Source: Nitrospirales bacterium
Lineage (GTDB): Bacteria; Nitrospirota; Nitrospiria; Nitrospirales; UBA2166
DNA: 6,049 nt
Assembly: GCA_029261375.1 (NCBI GenBank)
Contig: JAJDBL010000008.1
Span: forward strand, 1 to 6,049
Direction of reading: 5' to 3'
Shown here: positions 1 to 4,700 of the stretch, one piece after another
Numbering within the stretch: position 1 is the stretch's first letter
Layout: each line of letters starts with the position of its first letter
The notes under the pieces: model-generated
What the model saw: the letters and a program-made list of their open reading frames with translations, nothing else
Database searches by the model: none
Told to the model about the DNA's origin: nothing
Position numbers and translations under genes: made by a program

Positions 1-705
1 CCTCAAAAAATGGCGGGGGATTACCTCCACTATAACGGCCGCGTCTCCAAGCTCGGCGAAGGATCGTGGGGGATGATTCGCGTACTTGACGAGGCTCAGC
101 CAGACCTCCAGGTGTTGCCGGGTTATGAAGACGTGAAAAAATCTGCAACGTCAGTATGTCCAAGCGATGCTCCGAAGAAGCATTTCAATGTCGTTGCCAT
201 GGACTATGAAATGCGATTGCATACCAAGGCGGAAGAAGTTATCACAGTGGATTTCGACCGCAAGCTGCGCATGGTCCATCCAGAGGGTAAGGTGTATGTG
301 TTAGAGGACGAGGCGCAGAAAGTGAGAGCAGGAAGTCTGCGGCCACATCCATTGGTCATGCGCGTTAGCGTGGGCGATTGCCTTACGGTGACGCTCAAGA
401 ATCAGATGAAGAAAGAAAAAGCGGGCATGCATATCGATCTCCTTGCCATGAATCCCCATGACTCAATGGGTATTGATGTCGGAAACAACAAAGGGGGTCA
501 AGCCATCGCGCCTGGCGCGGAGAAAACCTACACGTACTACGCGCACCCGGAAATTGGCGTTAATTCGGCCTTGATTCGCGACTGGGGCAATGTGCTTGTT
601 AACCCGCGTGACGGACTCTATGGGGCGGTGGTGATCGCACCGCGCGGCTCAAAATTCCGCGATCCAGTTACGGGTGCGGATACAACCATGAAGAATGTCT
701 GGCAG
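1..705 (+). repeat. Paralogous segment, copy 1 (matches 5344-6048)
   Basis: This 705-base coding stretch aligns with 5344-6048. Both encode 235 residues, with two compensating one-residue indels (around the HDSMG/HDAAI and GVNS/GVMNS positions). Amino-acid identity is roughly 70% by eye, and many third codon positions differ, so the duplication is old rather than recent. Longest shared protein blocks include MAGDYLHYNGR, EVITVDFDRKL and GSLRPHPL. Confidence 0.85.
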
Positions 706-1326
706 ACGGATGTGATTGTCGATCGATCCTTGGCGGAGAATGTAGGCAAAAAGGACTATCGCGACGCGGTCCTGATGTTCGTCGATGAGGACCAGATCAT
801 GGGGACAAGTTTCATGCCCTATCTGCAACAGACGGCGGGCTTGACGATGGTGAATTACCGTCTCGCACCCTATGCGTACCGTCATGACCTCGGCTGCGAT
901 TCATCAGATCTGTTTTACTGCGAAGCTGCGGGTTCAGACCCCGAGACCCCCATCATTACCACGCATGCTGGTGATAAGGTCGTGGTCCACGTGTTTGGGG
1001 CGTCTAGCGAACAGAACGGAATATTCTCGATCGAAGGGCATGAGTGGCCACTTGAGCCGTTCCGGAGAGGTGCCGACATGATGAGCTCGCACCAATTTGG
1101 CGGAGCGGAGCGCTCAAACATATATCTCACGGCCGGCGGAGCGTTTGGCGTCCCGGGAGACTATGTGTGGATGAATAATCGTATGCCATATATGGAGGCT
1201 GGCCAGTGGGGACTTCTTCGTGTGTTGGCCGCGGGCGATAAGACCATTACCGCACTGAATTCCGAAAAAAATGACACCATGCTCGCAGAGAATCCTGGAG
1301 AGGCGAAACCGATATCCCTTCCGTGA
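1..1326 (+). CDS. C-terminal part of a giant multicopper-oxidase-type cupredoxin protein (paralog 1), 5' end outside the window
   Basis: The frame is open from base 1 (P-Q-K before the first Met) and ends at TGA 1324-1326, so the ATG at 10 is internal; the paralog downstream reads P-Q-Q-M at the same place. Visible parts, in order: the end of a cupredoxin domain (GDYLHY...GSWGMIRV, 16-84); a cysteine-led linker (SVCPSDAP, Cys at 157); a cupredoxin domain with GDC (379) and AGMHID; a YYAHPE...IRDWGNVLVNPRDGLYGAVV block; a VDEDQIMGTSFMPY block; and a final cupredoxin domain ending in GDYVWMNNRMPY...GQWGLLRV (1156-1224), followed by a short polar tail. Two cysteines at 895 and 919 may form a local disulfide. 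No complete HCHxxxHxxxxM copper site is present, so any catalytic site must lie upstream of the window. Family assignment rests on roughly 70% identity to the downstream gene, which does carry copper motifs. Expected location is periplasmic or extracellular. The substrate is unknown. Confidence 0.9.
   Translation, partial: PQKMAGDYLHYNGRVSKLGEGSWGMIRVLDEAQPDLQVLPGYEDVKKSATSVCPSDAPKKHFNVVAMDYEMRLHTKAEEVITVDFDRKLRMVHPEGKVYVLEDEAQKVRAGSLRPHPLVMRVSVGDCLTVTLKNQMKKEKAGMHIDLLAMNPHDSMGIDVGNNKGGQAIAPGAEKTYTYYAHPEIGVNSALIRDWGNVLVNPRDGLYGAVVIAPRGSKFRDPVTGADTTMKNVWQTDVIVDRSLAENVGKKDYRDAVLMFVDEDQIMGTSFMPYLQQTAGLTMVNYRLAPYAYRHDLGCDSSDLFYCEAAGSDPETPIITTHAGDKVVVHVFGASSEQNGIFSIEGHEWPLEPFRRGADMMSSHQFGGAERSNIYLTAGGAFGVPGDYVWMNNRMPYMEAGQWGLLRVLAAGDKTITALNSEKNDTMLAENPGEAKPISLP
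16..84 (+). other. Degenerate type 1/type 3 copper motif (module 2 position) in paralog 1
   Basis: These 23 codons align without gaps to the intact HCH site of paralog 2 (3271-3339). Framework residues GDY-L, G, WG and RV are kept. The His-Cys-His is replaced by Tyr-Asn-Gly, the later His by Lys and the axial Met by Ser. No blue-copper site can form here. Confidence 0.8.
1156..1224 (+). other. Degenerate type 1/type 3 copper motif (C-terminal domain) in paralog 1
   Basis: This is another ungapped 23-codon match to the intact site at 3271-3339: GDY, G, WG and RV are kept. Met-Asn-Asn stands in place of His-Cys-His, Tyr in place of the third His and Gln in place of the axial Met. It marks the last cupredoxin domain as structural rather than copper-binding. 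Confidence 0.75.
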
Positions 1327-1367
1327 TGTGGCGGAAAGACATCAATAAAAACAGGGCTTTAGATCTA

Positions 1368-1426
1368 CCACCCCTTTTCCCTACGGCTGCACCCTAAAGG
1401 CGAGCCAGGAGGAGGGGTGGCATTTT
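1368..1426 (+). terminator. Probable rho-independent terminator of paralog 1
   Basis: CCACCCCTTTTCC (1368-1380) pairs with GGAGGAGGGGTGG (1408-1420): 13 consecutive pairs, two of them G-U, with seven Watson-Crick pairs at the base. The 27-base loop contains a further 4-bp stem, GGCT/AGCC (1385-1388 with 1403-1406). The stem is followed by CATTTT (1421-1426), so the T tract is short. It begins 42 bases after the stop codon. The loop length and short T run keep this below certainty. Confidence 0.6.
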
Positions 1427-1441
1427 GTGAAATGAGTTACA
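1426..1441 (+). promoter_or_regulatory. Weak candidate CRP/FNR-family binding site
   Basis: TGTGA-N6-TTACA matches the classical CRP consensus TGTGA-N6-TCACA at 9 of 10 positions. It lies 246 bases upstream of the next start codon and overlaps the last T of the terminator. No well-formed promoter sits at the usual distance from it, so it may be chance. Confidence 0.2.
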
Positions 1442-1672
1442 TTAATTGTTCCGCTAAGGGGCTAATTTCGTGTATGATCGCCGACTGTGTCCCAGCTATG
1501 TTCAATCGTAGGTCGTTAGTTTTACGGATATTTTAAAGAGAAATGTCACTAGAGATCTCAAATGATGCAGGAAGAGTGCCTCTTTTCCCACAGTTGTGGT
1601 ATGAAGGCGGCCTTGTCCTTTCAGGGTGTGACTGCACGATTAATAACCCTTCTAAAATTCTTTAAATCATAC

Positions 1673-1680
1673 GGGGAGGT
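1673..1680 (+). promoter_or_regulatory. Strong Shine-Dalgarno sequence of paralog 2
   Basis: GGGGAGGT ends six bases before the ATG at 1687. It fixes that start over the in-frame ATG nine codons later, which has no such sequence in front of it. The choice also gives a complete signal peptide. Confidence 0.9.
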
Positions 1681-1686
1681 TCAAGT

Positions 1687-1785
1687 ATGAGTAGGCAGAA
1701 GACAGTAGGCAAAATGGGATGGCGTTCGCTCCCACTACTCCTAATCATTGCCGGTGCCATGGCGTTTGCGCCGTTGGCCGTCGCG
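1687..1785 (+). other. Sec-type signal peptide of paralog 2
   Basis: A basic start (R3, K5, K9, R13) is followed by a hydrophobic core (LPLLLIIAGAMAFAPLAV) and an AVA-QD junction that fits signal peptidase I cleavage after residue 33. There is no twin-arginine pair and no lipobox cysteine. Confidence 0.88.
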
Positions 1786-4700
1786 CAAGACCTGAGCGAT
1801 TTTGATTATTCAATAACCCCAGCCGGCACCGGGGCATATAAAGCGCAACACCAAGCGCCATCCGAAGATCCGAATGCGGTTCCGGATTGGGTCAACCGTC
1901 TGCGCGGCCAAGTTCTCATTGAGGAGACCCTCGAAGGCCGAAGTGGCCGAACAGCCAAAATCGCCCGTATGCATGAAAAAATGATGGATCATGCCGCGAT
2001 GGAGCGAGAAGGTGCCGTACGGGATGTCAGTGGTCCCCGCACCTATTCAGATATGCTTCATCAAATGGGATTGATGGGCAATGACATCATTCTTGAAGCG
2101 GCTGATCAAGCGGTCTCCGACTCGATGAATCGTGGTGGAAGTTGCCCCGCGAGCGCGCCAAAACGCGTGTTTGACATCCAGGCCATCGAGGCTGAGATTA
2201 CCCTGAACCAATGGCATATGTTCTATCCCGGCTTTATGTTTGTTCTTGCCGAAGAAGTTGACCGGGTTCGGGCTGAAGAAGCGCGGAATGAAGAAGCTCG
2301 CGAAGCCGGAAAAGATGCCAACGATCCCGGCGCCGTGACCAACGGATTGCAGGGTGACGCCCTCCAACCGCTGGTTATTCGCGGCGTCCCAGGTGAATGC
2401 GTCATCTTCGGGGTTCAGAACACATTGGACGCACCAATCAGCTTCAGGATTCACGGTTCTAATATGGTCGTGAAAAAGACCGGTGAGCCAGCCATCCTCA
2501 CCAACCCTGACGCGATGATTGATGCCGAGGGAGGCCAGGTGTTCGAATGGTATCTGCACGCCGATGAGCAGGAGGGCGGACATCAGCTCCAAAGCATGGG
2601 ACAACGTGAACAATCCTCACTTGGCCTCGTTGGAGTATTTGTTGTTGAGCCTCCAGGAACCACGTTTCTTTCGCCGTTTATGGATCAAGAAGGGCAAGAG
2701 CTTACAAGTGGCTGGGAAGCTATCATTGCGCACCCGACCAAGCCGGACTTTCGTGAGTTCGTGCTGATTTACCATGAGGTCGGAGACGAAGCGTTCCGTC
2801 CGCTAGATATCGAAGACGAAATGCTTCCGCAGCGGGATCCGTTGAGCGATGCCTATCGCCCAGCCTCTCGCGCGTTGAACTTCCGCAGCGAGCCATTCGG
2901 TATCGCCATGCTCCAGAAGCAAAAAGACCTGTTCCATTTTGAAGATGAGGCGTCCGCCTACAGCACCTATACGTTCGGCGACGCTCCGACCACGATCTTC
3001 CGCTCCTATTTGGGTGACCCGGCCAAAGTCCGGTTAGCGCACGGCGGATCCGAAGTCTTCCATTCCCATCATCCCCACGGCGGAACCATTCGCTGGTTAA
3101 GACAGCCAAACGCTGGCGATCGACGGATGTTCGCCGACGGTGTCGATGGACCGGTCAAGTACCCGGTCATTCGAACGGCATCTGATCGCGTTGACGTCCA
3201 AGTCATTGGGCCAACCGAAGTGTTCGATCTGGATGTGGAGTGTGGTTCAGGACTGTGTCAACAACTTGCTGGCGACTTTCTCTATCACTGTCACGTTGCC
3301 CATCACTATGTGGCGGGCATGTGGGGTTACTGGAGGGTATACAACACCCTTCAGAGCGGTAACTATCCACATCAATCAACAGATATCATGCGGCCAATGG
3401 CCGAGCTTCCCGACCGCAAAGGTTTGATGCCGAATCCGGTTACATCAGACCAGCTTGTTGGAAAGACCATGAACTGGTTTGGCAAGAAATTCGAAGTCAC
3501 GAAAGACAAGACAGACTGGTCCGCAAACCCAGCAAAGGTTTCCATTACAGACTGGGTGACCGCGATGGTTCCCACCATGGGTCAACGCGGTGGAACTGAC
3601 GATGAGTTCAAACAGGTCATGGCTCATGACGCGACCGTGCTCCCATGGAAATGGGATGGTACAAAAGCGATGAACGAGCCAATGACCACCTTTGAATGGC
3701 CGAAGTATAAGCCAGCGCAGGGCAATCACCATGATTGGACCCCAACGCCAGGCAAGCGGCCTCCTTTCTTGTTCGAACCAAAGACCGGAAAAGTCGCCTG
3801 GCCGCATATTCACCCGCATTTAGGGATGAGGCCACTCTTCGCACACAACCACAATCCGGCACCATGGTTGGAGCCGTTCCATGTGGGCACTGACAGCAAG
3901 CCGCTCACCTATGGTGACGAGCCAGGATCTGATGCCCCGGCAGGACAATTCAACACCAAACCTGCCACTCCAGGTGAACATGGACCGTGGAGCCTGTGCC
4001 CACAGAACTCAGGGCGCACGCAGTTCACCATTAACTTTGTGAAGCTTCCGATCGAGGTGAGCCCTGCACGAGGAAAATCACCGGCGATCATCGATGAGAG
4101 TGGATTGTTGTTCGTTCTCGCGGAAGAAGAAGCGAAGGTAAGAAAGACGCCGTCGATGCAGGTGCCATTGGTCATGCGTGCGAACGTATTTGACTGCATC
4201 GACTTGATTCTCAAGAGCAAATGGCCGGATGACATGGCCCAGAACCTCTTGGGCAGCAAGGTCAACATGCACCATCATTTCCATCAGTTCGATAACCAGG
4301 GCTCTGATGGCGTGATCAGCGGCTTCTCCTATGAACAGGCATTCCGCCCCTATGACATGCTTGAGAACAACCATGAGGGTCATGGACTGCCGTTGCCACA
4401 GAACGACATCTTGGTCAAATCCGCCAAGAAGGGAGACACTGTTCTTCACATTAAGGGTCTGCCACATGCAGGCTTCAATCCGAACATCGAACTGGGTGTC
4501 GGTATGGATCAAATCGAGGAATTTGAGATTGTTCGAATCAAGAGCGTGGATGGCAATAAGCTAACCCTGAAACAAGGGTTGAAACATAACCACGCAGCCA
4601 AAGAGATTGTCAGCGTCGAGTTCGTCCGCGAACGGTTCTATGTCGACGTGGACTATGGCACGGTGTATTGCCATGACCATGCGTTTGGTGTGACCACCTG

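Larger units (their letters stand above)
1327..1686 (+). other. Intergenic spacer between the two oxidase genes
   Basis: The 360-base gap is visibly richer in A+T than the flanking genes. It holds a probable terminator near its start, a weak CRP-type palindrome (1426-1441), a perfect 8-base palindrome GAGATCTC (1552-1559) and the Shine-Dalgarno sequence of the downstream gene. No promoter is convincing. TATGAT at 1473-1478 has only TTGTTC 21 bases upstream, which is too far. TAAAAT at 1653-1658 is a good -10 candidate, but there is no clear -35 at 16-18 bases. A 40-codon frame at 1543-1665 lacks a good ribosome binding site and is not called as a gene. Confidence 0.8.

Noticed and set aside
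10..1326. ATG at position 10 as the true start of the first gene
   Set aside because: The frame is open to base 1, and the residues before this Met match the paralog, where the same Met is residue 1223 of a continuous protein. There is also no ribosome binding site.
1446..1478. TTGTTC ... TATGAT as a sigma-70 promoter
   Set aside because: The spacing is 21 bases, outside the workable range, and no extended -10 TGn is in place.
1552..1559. GAGATCTC palindrome as an operator
   Set aside because: It is only 8 bases long, with no extension of the symmetry and no second copy in the spacer.
2047..2613. 188-codon open frame on the minus strand
   Set aside because: It lies wholly inside and antisense to the continuous oxidase frame, whose protein has clear family motifs. 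The antisense product shows no recognisable domain and has no start signal that I can see.
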